Source: Saprospiraceae bacterium (GTDB taxonomy: Bacteria; Bacteroidota; Bacteroidia; Chitinophagales; Saprospiraceae). From it: a stretch of 55,547 nt of DNA. The stretch covers positions 1 to 55,547 of the forward strand of contig JAGNXB010000007.1 in assembly GCA_017985675.1 (NCBI GenBank), written 5' to 3'. How positions within the stretch are numbered: position 1 is the first letter of the stretch; every line of letters begins with the position of its first letter. This document shows positions 6,806 through 14,786 of this stretch, one piece after another. Below the pieces are notes generated by a model. The model was not told the origin of the DNA. It worked only from the letters and a program-made list of their open reading frames with translations, and did no database searches. The position numbers and the translations under genes were made by a program.

Positions 6806-8251
6806 ATGAAGCGATTAATTTTTATTATAATATTTTTTATTGGGAAAACCTTACAGGCTCAAAATATTTTTCCTGAAAATTTTCAAGATTGCAATACTGA
6901 CCATTTTGCTCTTGAAAGTGACACAACAGTCGCAAAAATATCGGATGAGGATTTTATTAACATTATCATTGGAGGTTTTGGCAAAAAAACAAAACAAAAA
7001 ATAAAGGGAATTTTATCCATGCAAATTATAGTTGACTTGGATGGGAAATCCTGTCTTTTAAGTATAGAGAATAAAACCAATATATCTTCATCAAAATTAA
7101 AGATTAAGAATACGATTGATACTTATTTAATTTGGAACAAGCCAACAAAGAAAGTTGCTGCTATAGTAGTTCTTAATTTTAGTAACAATAAGATTTCCTT
7201 AAAAAGATTTGGATTGAATGGCAATATTGGATGGCATGAAATTACTGATAAACCAAATGAATCCACAAAAGTTCCTATAGAAAATAAAAATCATAATGCC
7301 GAAAACAATCCTACGATATTAAAAGATAAAAAAACAGATTCTGTTTGGAAATTATTCAACACGAGCAATTCAGCAATTCCCTACAATATGTCACGGTCTG
7401 TTGATATTGACAGTAATGGCGTTGTGTGGTATTGTACAGACGAGGGAATTGTCAAAATAGAAAATAATATTTGGACTGTTCTAACAGCTCAAAATTCTCC
7501 ACTTCCGAGCAATAAATATGGTAAAACGATTACAACTGGATTAGCCATTGATAAACAAAATAGGGTTTGGGTTGAGTCATTTGGTAAAGTAATGATGTAT
7601 GACGGAATTAATTGGATAAAATACGATAGTGTAAATTCACCATTAAATTTAGTTCAGGATATTTCAGTTGACAGAAATGGAGTTATTTGGTTTGGCACTT
7701 TTAATGGTTTAGTAAAATTTGACAATGGTGAATGGGTTGAATACAATACTAATAACAGTCAAATTCCTTCAAATAATGTCAGAAAAGTCTTTTTAGATAA
7801 TAACAATATTATATGGGTTGCAACCGAAGGAGGAATTTCAAAATTTGACAACAAAAATTGGATTGTATTTAATACAACCAATTCAGAACTTCCAAGTAAT
7901 AGTGTTGCTTGTGTTACAGGAGACAAATCAGGAAACATTTGGATTGGCACAAACGAAGTCAAAGGAAAAGGCGGCTTAGCAAAAATAGACAATTCTGGAT
8001 TTTGGACCGTTTATACAAAAGAAAATTCAAAATTACCTACCAATACAATTTGGGAAATAGAAGTTGAAAATAATATTATTTGGCTTGGTCATAATAATGG
8101 TGGTCTCGTAAGATTAGATGGTGAGAATTGGGAGATATACAATACTTTAAATTCTATTATCCCTCACGATTATGTATGTTCAATTGCAATAGACAAAAAT
8201 GGAAATAAATGGATAGCAACATTTGGGGGTCTAGTATTTACAACAAGATAA
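6806..8251 (+). CDS. Secreted two-component-regulator-type propeller protein
   Basis: 481 residues from the ATG at 6806, chosen because MKRLIFIIIFFIGKTLQAQ makes a clean signal peptide; a TTG 24 bases upstream would only add AAIIKNN before it. Residues about 20-140 are an N-terminal domain of unknown type. The rest is a run of propeller repeats with D-x-x-G-x-(I/V)-W-(F/I)-G-T and SELPSN/SKLPTN linkers. It has no lipid Cys and no kinase domain. It is the second free propeller in this 6-kb stretch, but its repeat consensus differs from the first (LPSN linkers), so it is not a recent duplicate. Confidence 0.8.
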   Translation: MKRLIFIIIFFIGKTLQAQNIFPENFQDCNTDHFALESDTTVAKISDEDFINIIIGGFGKKTKQKIKGILSMQIIVDLDGKSCLLSIENKTNISSSKLKIKNTIDTYLIWNKPTKKVAAIVVLNFSNNKISLKRFGLNGNIGWHEITDKPNESTKVPIENKNHNAENNPTILKDKKTDSVWKLFNTSNSAIPYNMSRSVDIDSNGVVWYCTDEGIVKIENNIWTVLTAQNSPLPSNKYGKTITTGLAIDKQNRVWVESFGKVMMYDGINWIKYDSVNSPLNLVQDISVDRNGVIWFGTFNGLVKFDNGEWVEYNTNNSQIPSNNVRKVFLDNNNIIWVATEGGISKFDNKNWIVFNTTNSELPSNSVACVTGDKSGNIWIGTNEVKGKGGLAKIDNSGFWTVYTKENSKLPTNTIWEIEVENNIIWLGHNNGGLVRLDGENWEIYNTLNSIIPHDYVCSIAIDKNGNKWIATFGGLVFTTR

Positions 8252-8294
8252 TAATTACTGCTGCCAACAGGCAATATGATAAAAATTCATCCAA

Positions 8295-9254
8295 ATGAAC
8301 AAGCATCTTTTATTTGATAGATTCAGTAAGAATTTAGACCATATAAAAAGATTCTATGGAATAACCTTTCACGAAGAAGATACTTCAGAGTTATATATTT
8401 GTCCCCTTTCATTTAGAGTGCATACCAAAGAAGGGTTGGATGAAAAATTTGAAGATCAACTTACCGCTGAACATGCCCCACCCAAATCACTAAATGGTAA
8501 GGTCGTTGCTTTGACGACAAAAAATTTAAATACTAAATCTGGTCATACTTACGACACTAAGTTAGAGAAATTTATAAACTTAATTGATTTTAAGAACGGT
8601 GTGTCAGATATTGCAACCACATACCGGATTGATAATAGCTTTTCCATTAAAGGAGAAGTTTCCAAGAGAGACCAACTTCAATTTAATTTTCAAACTAAAA
8701 CGTTTCATCAAGGTGCACAAAAATTTCTCAACCTATTGAAAAGTGGTGAACAATTCCGAATAGAATTTTCCTTACCCAATTCTAAAAGACCGGATTTAGC
8801 GTTTCTCAGAATTGCTTACCTTATAGCATTTGGAGAATTGGGCTATAGTGCTTTATTCGGTAGAATCTCTTACATAAATTCCAGTATGGCCATTATAAGG
8901 CAACAATTACTAAATCCTGAAACATCCATAATTTCTAATATCCCAATACTAAAAGACAATTTTCCAGACGAATTTTTAGGAGTTAATATCATATACCATC
9001 CAAAAGAAATAAAAGCACTTTTTGTCGTATTCGATTTAGAAACAGATAATAACAGACACAGGTACGGCGTTTTTTTACCTGGTCCTGATTCATTTGGTTT
9101 TAAGTTTCAAGAGTATTTAACGAAAGCCAAAAGTATAGATAATGAAATTAAATTTGAAGCTTATACTTTCCCCCAGAAATTAGACTTGACTAAATTTGAA
9201 GATAGCATACACTATTATGAAGCTTGGGAAAAGTTGAATGGTTGGGAAAAATGA
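8295..9254 (+). CDS. HNH-nuclease-like protein with lost zinc cysteines
   Basis: A 319-residue cytoplasmic protein. Residues 55-93 (LTAEHAPPKSLNGK, then LTTKNLNTKSGHTYD) have the layout of HNH endonucleases of the EHVPPKSLGGK...LTCxxCNNxxG type: Glu59, His60 and the Asn-Ser-Gly-His segment remain, but the usual CxxC zinc knuckle is replaced by Thr/Leu; Cys36 may be a lone survivor. The remaining 220 residues match nothing I know. It could be a divergent nuclease or a decayed one used for DNA binding. It follows the propeller gene by 43 bases on the same strand and is followed by module A. Assignment is by motif only. Confidence 0.5.
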   Translation: MNKHLLFDRFSKNLDHIKRFYGITFHEEDTSELYICPLSFRVHTKEGLDEKFEDQLTAEHAPPKSLNGKVVALTTKNLNTKSGHTYDTKLEKFINLIDFKNGVSDIATTYRIDNSFSIKGEVSKRDQLQFNFQTKTFHQGAQKFLNLLKSGEQFRIEFSLPNSKRPDLAFLRIAYLIAFGELGYSALFGRISYINSSMAIIRQQLLNPETSIISNIPILKDNFPDEFLGVNIIYHPKEIKALFVVFDLETDNNRHRYGVFLPGPDSFGFKFQEYLTKAKSIDNEIKFEAYTFPQKLDLTKFEDSIHYYEAWEKLNGWEK

Positions 9255-9267
9255 AGAAGTACTACTA

Positions 9268-9395
9268 TTAACAGCACCTACCCAAAAGTGGCGGTTTAGT
9301 GCGCCGCAGACATATTTGTGGTTAATCAAAGTTTTGTTCTCCGCATCAGCATTTGTAGTAAAAATCGCCACCTTCGCAACCCCAAAAACGTTAGA
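9268..9395. repeat. Structured intergenic module A, copy 2
   Basis: Shares the ordered blocks listed for 2025-2176 but lacks the 20-bp micro-palindrome. It lies 14 bases after the HNH-like gene and marks the right edge of the A+T-rich cassette-like region. Confidence 0.75.
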
Positions 9396-9712
9396 AATAA
9401 GTGTATCAGACAACCCGATCAACATAGTCAACCAATCCTAAAATCACCATATCACCCCCCTATATTCCAACATCCGGGCTCGCAGCCGGACTAATCTGTC
9501 TCAACAACCTGCCTCATCAGCAGCCAGACCCATCACCCCCCTCTACTTAATTACTACGCAGTTTGAAAGTTTGGGCCGCGCTGTTTGGGCTACGCTGTTT
9601 GACCTCCCTGCAACACCCCGCCATACCCCGCGACACTCTGCAACACCCTGCCCAACAACCTGCCTCATCGGCAGGCAGGCCCAATAACTCAACAACCCAA
9701 TAACCCCCTCCC
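9396..9712. repeat. Non-coding stretch with dispersed repeats
   Basis: No gene. It contains an inverted copy of the CAAACTGCGTAGCA repeat at 9553-9602 (other copies at 381-440 and 18799-18858), C-rich low-complexity sequence, and a micro-palindrome at 9659-9679 (arms CCTGCCT and AGGCAGG). This is the transition from the A+T-rich block to the more G+C-rich core. Confidence 0.6.
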
Positions 9713-10141
9713 CTATCGGTTTTCCTTCCATACGTCGCTGCCATCCTCGAGTACTTCCCGGCCCCAAATGGGAACTTCCGCTTTGATGCGGTCTACGATA
9801 TGTCGGAGCGCTTCGAATGCCGCATCGCGATGTGGCGAAGAGACAAAAACAAAAAAACTGATTTCGCCGGCTTTGACCGCACCCAGGCTATGGTAAATAT
9901 GCATGCAGGTCAATGGCCAGGTATCAAATGCCGCCTCCCGTATTTCATGTACCTTTTTTTCGGCCATCTCTTCATACGCGGTATAATCGATCCAGGCCAC
10001 CCGTCCGCCATCTTTTTCATCCGATCGCACCTGACCTAAAAATAGCGCGTGCGCACCAATATCCGTTTTGCTTTGATGCTTCGATAAGCTCTCGCCTACA
10101 AAAAGCGGATCAATCGGACCTTGTTTGAATATTTTTTTCAT
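9713..10141 (-). CDS. moaE: Molybdopterin synthase large subunit MoaE
   Basis: A 142-residue catalytic subunit of molybdopterin synthase, which with MoaD-thiocarboxylate converts cyclic pyranopterin monophosphate to molybdopterin. Visible family features: GAHALFLGQVRSDE (about 30-43), the YTAYEEMAEKK segment, IYHSLGAVKAGE, and the C-terminal HRDAAFEALRHIVDRIKAEVPIWGRE with the conserved KAEVPIW(K/G)-x-E block. I chose the ATG at 10141; a GTG 21 bases upstream would add PIEKKS, but the A-rich run before the ATG fits Shine-Dalgarno-free initiation. It is the last gene of the moeA-TSUP-moaD-moaE operon, 26 bases after moaD. Confidence 0.95.
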   Translation of the reverse strand: MKKIFKQGPIDPLFVGESLSKHQSKTDIGAHALFLGQVRSDEKDGGRVAWIDYTAYEEMAEKKVHEIREAAFDTWPLTCMHIYHSLGAVKAGEISFFVFVSSPHRDAAFEALRHIVDRIKAEVPIWGREVLEDGSDVWKENR

Positions 10142-10167
10142 ACTTTTTTTTTCTATGGGCACCTCTA

Positions 10168-10410
10168 TTAACCGCCCGAATAAGGCGGCATGATAGCTAT
10201 TTCTGCTCCCGGAGGAATCAATTGATTTCCGGAAATAATTTCCTGATTTACAGCCAGAATATAGGGCACCTCCGCTAACGCAGGAAACTGCTCCAAAAGC
10301 ACTTTCCGCAAGGTATCCGTATCACCCACATGTGGAAGGGACAGATGTCCATTTCCCAGGATGCGGGATGCCATTCCAAAGGCTATAATATCAATAGTTG
10401 TTTTTTCCAT
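10168..10410 (-). CDS. moaD: Molybdopterin synthase sulfur carrier subunit MoaD
   Basis: An 80-residue ubiquitin-like protein ending in the required Gly-Gly (PPYSGG), which is adenylated and thiocarboxylated to donate sulfur in molybdopterin synthesis. The length, the AVNQEIISGNQLIPPGAEIAIMPP segment and the position next to moaE are all typical. The start is 3 bases from the end of the permease gene, so translation is probably coupled. Confidence 0.95.
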   Translation of the reverse strand: MEKTTIDIIAFGMASRILGNGHLSLPHVGDTDTLRKVLLEQFPALAEVPYILAVNQEIISGNQLIPPGAEIAIMPPYSGG

Positions 10411-10413
10411 TGG

Positions 10414-11145
10414 TCAGGTTAGAAATAATTTAATCGAGGCAATGATAAGGACCAACGCTAAAATATAACGAAGGCCCAACAAATGCAATTTGGCTGCACC
10501 ATAATAACTCCCGGCCAAACCGCCTATAAAAGCAAAACCAATCATCCATGGCATTCGTTCATCCCAGACCAATCCGCCCGTGAGCAAGCCGGCCAGTCCC
10601 GCTATCGAATTGACTAAAATAAACAACGCCGAAACCGCCGCCGTCTGTTTCATATTCGCCCAATGTAACAATAAAATAACCGGACTAAGAATAATGCCGC
10701 CACCAATACCCAGCAGCCCCGAAAAAAAACCGATCAGACTGCCTATCAGCAAGGCACTTGCAAGGGGTACACCGACAAAATGGGCTTCCCCCTTTTTTTG
10801 TTGCCACAACATCCGGGCCACGGCAAGGAGCAAAAATAGTCCCAATATTTTTTTATACACATAGGGATCGATCTCCATCATTCCGCCTAAAAATGAAGCC
10901 GGAATAGATGCCGCAGCAAATGGCCAGAATAAGTGCCAGTTAAAATGATTTTTTCGATAATAATGATAAAACGATAAACCGGCTACCAATATATTTAACA
11001 AAAGCGCCGTGGGCCGCATCACCTCCGGTAAAAATCCGAATAATGCCATCAACGCCAGATAGCCACTCGCACCACCATGCCCGACACTGGCATATAAAAA
11101 GGCCACGATGACCATTAATGCGTACAACAGGAAAATGGGTTCCAT
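10414..11145 (-). CDS. TSUP family (TauE/SafE-like) membrane permease
   Basis: 243 residues with about seven or eight hydrophobic segments and the TSUP signature VGHGGASGYLALMALFG near the N-terminus (residues 20-36), plus the second-half repeat GFFSGLLGIGGGIILSP. TSUP proteins move sulfite, sulfonates or other sulfur anions across the inner membrane. The ATG at 11145 begins the first membrane segment; an upstream extension would be unrelated sequence overlapping moeA. Wedged between moeA and moaD with gaps of 11 and 3 bases, it is plausibly tied to molybdoenzyme or cofactor sulfur metabolism, for example a sulfite-linked enzyme. That link is inference from the operon. Confidence 0.88.
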   Translation of the reverse strand: MEPIFLLYALMVIVAFLYASVGHGGASGYLALMALFGFLPEVMRPTALLLNILVAGLSFYHYYRKNHFNWHLFWPFAAASIPASFLGGMMEIDPYVYKKILGLFLLLAVARMLWQQKKGEAHFVGVPLASALLIGSLIGFFSGLLGIGGGIILSPVILLLHWANMKQTAAVSALFILVNSIAGLAGLLTGGLVWDERMPWMIGFAFIGGLAGSYYGAAKLHLLGLRYILALVLIIASIKLFLT

Positions 11146-11156
11146 CAATGCTGCAC

Positions 11157-12365
11157 TTATGTTCTGTCGTGAGGTAACAATTGCACATCGACCATCGTCC
11201 CAGCTTCCACTATTTCGATTTCCTGATCCAGGATGATGATACAATCTGCCTCGGCAAACGACCGCATGATATAAGACAGTTGGCCCTCCAGCGGCAGCAC
11301 TTCATCGCCCTGCAATTTGGCTTTTAGAAAAAAAGTGAGTCCCTTCTTTTTGGTAAACGTTTTGGCTATCGGCATCCGGCGTCTTTCCAAAACCAGGGTT
11401 TCATGGCCGCTCATTTTTCGGATACACGGCCGCACATACTGATAAAAACAACTCATCACCGAAGCCGGATTGCCGGGCAATGCAAAAACAAGCGCGCTGT
11501 CCTGGCGACCAAAATAAAGTGGATTTCCGGGGCGCTGTTTTACCTTGTAAAAATACGTTTCGATTGTCCCTTTTTCAAAAGTGGACCGCACGATATCGTG
11601 ATCCCCTACCGAAATACCACCCGTAATCAGTACGATATCTGACTGGGCAACCGCCGACGCATAAACCTTCCCAAACGCTACTTCATCATCTGCCACACGA
11701 ACGACTTCGGCCACATGAATGCCTGTCTCTGCCAGGCCCGCTTGCAGGGTATGTGAATTGGATTCATAAATCTGCGCTCCCTGGATGGGTTGTCCGGGCG
11801 GGATCAATTCCGAACCCGTGACCAATATGGACACCCGCGGCTTGCGATAAACAGGGACCGTCGCTATACCCATGCTGGCCAAAAATCCCACGGCACCCGG
11901 GGAGAGAAAATATCCCTCCGCCATAGCTAATTCACCATGCCCGATGTGGGTCCCTTTACGTCGGATATGGGCACCCAGCACGACCTGACCCGACCGGATG
12001 ATCATCCGTCCATCCTGCTCCTCCGTCCATTCCTGCTGCACCACCGTATCGGCACCATCCGGCATAGGCGCACCCGTAAAAATACGCTGACACTCGCCCT
12101 GGTGGACCGGCTGGGTGGGCATCGTGCCTGCCGGTATCTCACCCGTAATGGTATAAGCGGTATCTCCACCTTCTATCCACTTCAGCGCATAACCATCCAT
12201 CGCCGAATTGTCAAAAGGCGGCATATCGGCCGGAGCGTAGATGGCCTCTGCGAGGATTCTGCCCCCCGCCTGTGCGACGGGGATACGCTCTATGCCCAAC
12301 CGGGGCGATTGCTCAATAACAATTGAAAGTGCCTCCTCAAAGGCAATCAGATAAGGTCCTTTCAT
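11157..12365 (-). CDS. moeA: Molybdopterin molybdenumtransferase MoeA
   Basis: A 402-residue enzyme that inserts molybdate into adenylylated molybdopterin. Features: N-terminal SPRLGIERIPVAQAGGRILAEAIYAPADMPPFDNSAMDGYA-type region with the conserved PPFDNSAMDGYA motif; the IFTGAPMPDGADTVVQQE segment; the MPT-binding-fold motif ITGGISVGDHD; LPGNPASVM near residue 305; and a C-terminal beta domain. The length is normal. It is the first gene of the minus-strand operon that continues through the TSUP permease, moaD and moaE. Confidence 0.96.
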   Translation of the reverse strand: MKGPYLIAFEEALSIVIEQSPRLGIERIPVAQAGGRILAEAIYAPADMPPFDNSAMDGYALKWIEGGDTAYTITGEIPAGTMPTQPVHQGECQRIFTGAPMPDGADTVVQQEWTEEQDGRMIIRSGQVVLGAHIRRKGTHIGHGELAMAEGYFLSPGAVGFLASMGIATVPVYRKPRVSILVTGSELIPPGQPIQGAQIYESNSHTLQAGLAETGIHVAEVVRVADDEVAFGKVYASAVAQSDIVLITGGISVGDHDIVRSTFEKGTIETYFYKVKQRPGNPLYFGRQDSALVFALPGNPASVMSCFYQYVRPCIRKMSGHETLVLERRRMPIAKTFTKKKGLTFFLKAKLQGDEVLPLEGQLSYIMRSFAEADCIIILDQEIEIVEAGTMVDVQLLPHDRT

Positions 12366-12464
12366 GGGACGAAGATCACAATTATTTTATGATCTCCTCC
12401 CCAATTCACGGGCAATAAACCCCATCCCCGGAAGACGGGTTACGGTGCACTCAACCTGGCGACT

Positions 12465-12472
12465 TACCTTTG
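12465..12472 (+). promoter_or_regulatory. Bacteroidota -7 box (TACCTTTG) for the ABC-F gene
   Basis: TACCTTTG fits the Bacteroidota sigma-A -7 consensus TAnnTTTG. It ends only 7 bases before the ATG at 12480, so the transcript should be leaderless or nearly so. No clear -33 box is seen. Confidence 0.6.
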
Positions 12473-12479
12473 CGCCGCG

Positions 12480-14333
12480 ATGACATATCTTGAATTAGAA
12501 AAGGTGACCAAAACCTATGGCGAAAAGGTGCTTTTCGACCAGGTGGACCTAAAAATCAACAAGGGGCAGAAAGTGGGCCTGGTGGCCCGAAACGGATCAG
12601 GCAAAAGTACCCTGCTCCGGGTCGCTGCCGGGGTAGACCTTCCCGAAGGCGTCCATGCCAAAGTGCAGCGCCACCCGGATGTACGCATGGGTTACCTGGA
12701 CCAGGACACCCCTTTTGCCGAACACCTCCGGGTCATCGATGTGATCCTGGATGCCAAGGATCCCGTGCTGGCGATCGTGCGAAAATATCAGGAAATGATT
12801 GCCCGCGATCCCGAAAATCCGACCTTGCAGGATCTTGTACATGCCATGGATGAAAATGGCGGCTGGACGCGCGAAGCGCGTATCCGGGAGGTACTGGGCA
12901 AACTGAATCTCCATGATCTGGAGCGCAGTGTGAGCAACTTGTCGGGTGGGGAGCGCAAGCGTATTTCGCTGGCCCGAGTCATATTGGAGGAGCCCGATTT
13001 TCTCATCCTCGACGAACCGACCAACCACCTGGACGTCGACATGATTGAATGGCTTGAACAATACCTCAGCCAACAAAATCTCACCCTCTTTATCGTCACC
13101 CACGACCGGTATTTTCTCGAAAATGTCTGCGACACCATTATCGAATTGGAACGCGGCAAATTGTATAAATACAAAGGCAACTACGCCGACTATCTGGAAA
13201 AAAAGACCACCCGCGAGGAGACCAACGAAGCCGAAACAGGAAAACTAAAAAGGCTTTATTTAAAGGAACTCGACTGGGTACGGCGCTCGCCATCTGCCCG
13301 GGGCACAAAAGCCAAATCCAGGGTGGATAAATTTTATGAAATTAAAGATCAGGCCACCCAAAAAGGGCCCGATAAAGATCTGCAGATTGATCTTAAAGGC
13401 AGTCGCCTTGGAAGCAAAATTCTGGAGGTGCATTACCTCACCAAAAAATTTGGCGACAGGGTACTGATCGATCATTTTAATTATACTTTTCGAAAAGGCG
13501 AACGCGTCGGTATCGTCGGACCCAACGGCGCCGGCAAAACGACGTTGCTTCAATTATTAACCGGTCAGATGCGCCCCGACGGCGGCAAAGTAGTTACGGG
13601 TGGTACCGTCGTTTTTGGATATTATACGCAGTCAGGACTGGACCTCTCGGATGACAAACGGGTGATTGACGTGATCCAGGATATCGCCGAATTTGTGCCC
13701 CTGGATAATGGCCAAAAATTAACGGCACCGCAACTGCTGGAGCGTTTTATGTTTCCGCGACCGCAGCAACAAGTATATGTGTCGCAACTGTCCGGTGGCG
13801 AAAAACGCCGTCTGCATTTGCTAACCGTACTCATGCGCAATCCAAATGTGCTGATCCTCGATGAGCCGACCAACGATCTGGATATCCTCACACTGAATGT
13901 GCTGGAAGAATACCTGATGGAATTTCCGGGTGTTATTCTCATCGTGACACATGACCGGTATTTTATGGATAAAATCGTGGAGCATTTATTTATTTTTGAA
14001 GGGGAAGGAAAAATCCGGGATTATAATGGATCCTATACCGAATATCGGAGTTGGTTAAAGGAAAAACAAAAAACCGATAAACAACAGGATACGACCGTTA
14101 AGGCAACAGTTGCACCCCGTAAAAATGCCCATCAGCACCCCAACCAAAAAGTGCTGAATAAATTGGAAAAAGAAATCGCCAATAAAGAATCGCGACGCAA
14201 AGAAATACACGATCTTTTTTCCGAAAATACCCTTGACCCCGCCGGCATCAGCAAGTTGAGCATGGAACTGGACACCCTCAATAAATCCATCGAAGATCTG
14301 GAAATGCAGTGGATGGAAATGGCGGAGGAATAG
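12480..14333 (+). CDS. uup: ABC-F family ATPase, Uup type
   Basis: 617 residues with two ABC cassettes and no membrane segments. Cassette 1: Walker A ARNGSGKST (36-44), signature NLSGGERKR (153-161), Walker B LILDEPTNHLD. Cassette 2: Walker A GPNGAGKTT near 345, signature QLSGGEKRR, Walker B LILDEPTNDLD. A charged C-terminal coiled coil (about 545-617) is the mark of Uup rather than EttA. ABC-F proteins act on ribosomes; Uup is also linked to stalled replication and to transposon precise excision. It stands alone, with its promoter box directly before the ATG. Confidence 0.9.
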   Translation: MTYLELEKVTKTYGEKVLFDQVDLKINKGQKVGLVARNGSGKSTLLRVAAGVDLPEGVHAKVQRHPDVRMGYLDQDTPFAEHLRVIDVILDAKDPVLAIVRKYQEMIARDPENPTLQDLVHAMDENGGWTREARIREVLGKLNLHDLERSVSNLSGGERKRISLARVILEEPDFLILDEPTNHLDVDMIEWLEQYLSQQNLTLFIVTHDRYFLENVCDTIIELERGKLYKYKGNYADYLEKKTTREETNEAETGKLKRLYLKELDWVRRSPSARGTKAKSRVDKFYEIKDQATQKGPDKDLQIDLKGSRLGSKILEVHYLTKKFGDRVLIDHFNYTFRKGERVGIVGPNGAGKTTLLQLLTGQMRPDGGKVVTGGTVVFGYYTQSGLDLSDDKRVIDVIQDIAEFVPLDNGQKLTAPQLLERFMFPRPQQQVYVSQLSGGEKRRLHLLTVLMRNPNVLILDEPTNDLDILTLNVLEEYLMEFPGVILIVTHDRYFMDKIVEHLFIFEGEGKIRDYNGSYTEYRSWLKEKQKTDKQQDTTVKATVAPRKNAHQHPNQKVLNKLEKEIANKESRRKEIHDLFSENTLDPAGISKLSMELDTLNKSIEDLEMQWMEMAEE

Positions 14334-14786
14334 GGAGGGAGGTTTTGAGGTTTTGAGGGTTTGGGGGTTTGAGGAGATGGGAGTTCTTTGTTCTTTGTTC
14401 TAAGTTCTTTGTTCCAGGTTTTAAGTTTTACAGTTCATAGTTTTACAGTTCTACATTTGGAAAGTAGGAATTTCGACACCCATTAATATCTAATACATCA
14501 TACATTTTACATCCTTCTACCTTCTACTTTCTACTTTCTACAAAATGCGGAGGACGGATGACCGAAGACCGATGACGGAAGACCGAAGACGGATGACCGA
14601 GGTTTGTGGCTCAAAGACAGATGACCGAGAACCGAACCCTGCGACACCCCGCAACCCGCAACTACGCAACCCGCATCCCCTCTCCGAATAAACGAATACA
14701 CGAATAACCGAATAACCCCTTCAACAATCTCCAAATCCACCAAGCCGAAATCAGATAAAACTGTACTTTTGCCGTTCGCACTACTT
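14334..14786. other. Low-complexity intergenic spacer before dnaX
   Basis: No gene. It holds T/G-rich iterations (GGTTTTGAGG; AAGTTCTTTGTTC), TTCTACTTTCTAC repeats near 14520-14540 and GACGGATGACCGAAGACC-type iterations at 14545-14620. The same short words recur in other spacers of this window (18.9, 28.6, 34.0 and 55.5 kb). Confidence 0.7.
14764..14771 (+). promoter_or_regulatory. -7 box (TACTTTTG) for dnaX
   Basis: Matches TAnnTTTG exactly. It ends 15 bases before the dnaX ATG at 14787, giving a very short leader and confirming that start over the in-frame ATG at 14769 inside and just after the box. Confidence 0.65.

Noticed and set aside
1074..9395. A true integron cassette array
   Set aside because: No integrase gene is present, and canonical attC cores (RYYYAAC...GTTRRRY) are not found at modules A, B or C. 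Only the cassette-like layout is retained as a finding.
9543..9767. Minus-strand frames overlapping the end of moaE
   Set aside because: They translate a dispersed repeat and C-rich low-complexity sequence, and overlap a certain gene in another frame.
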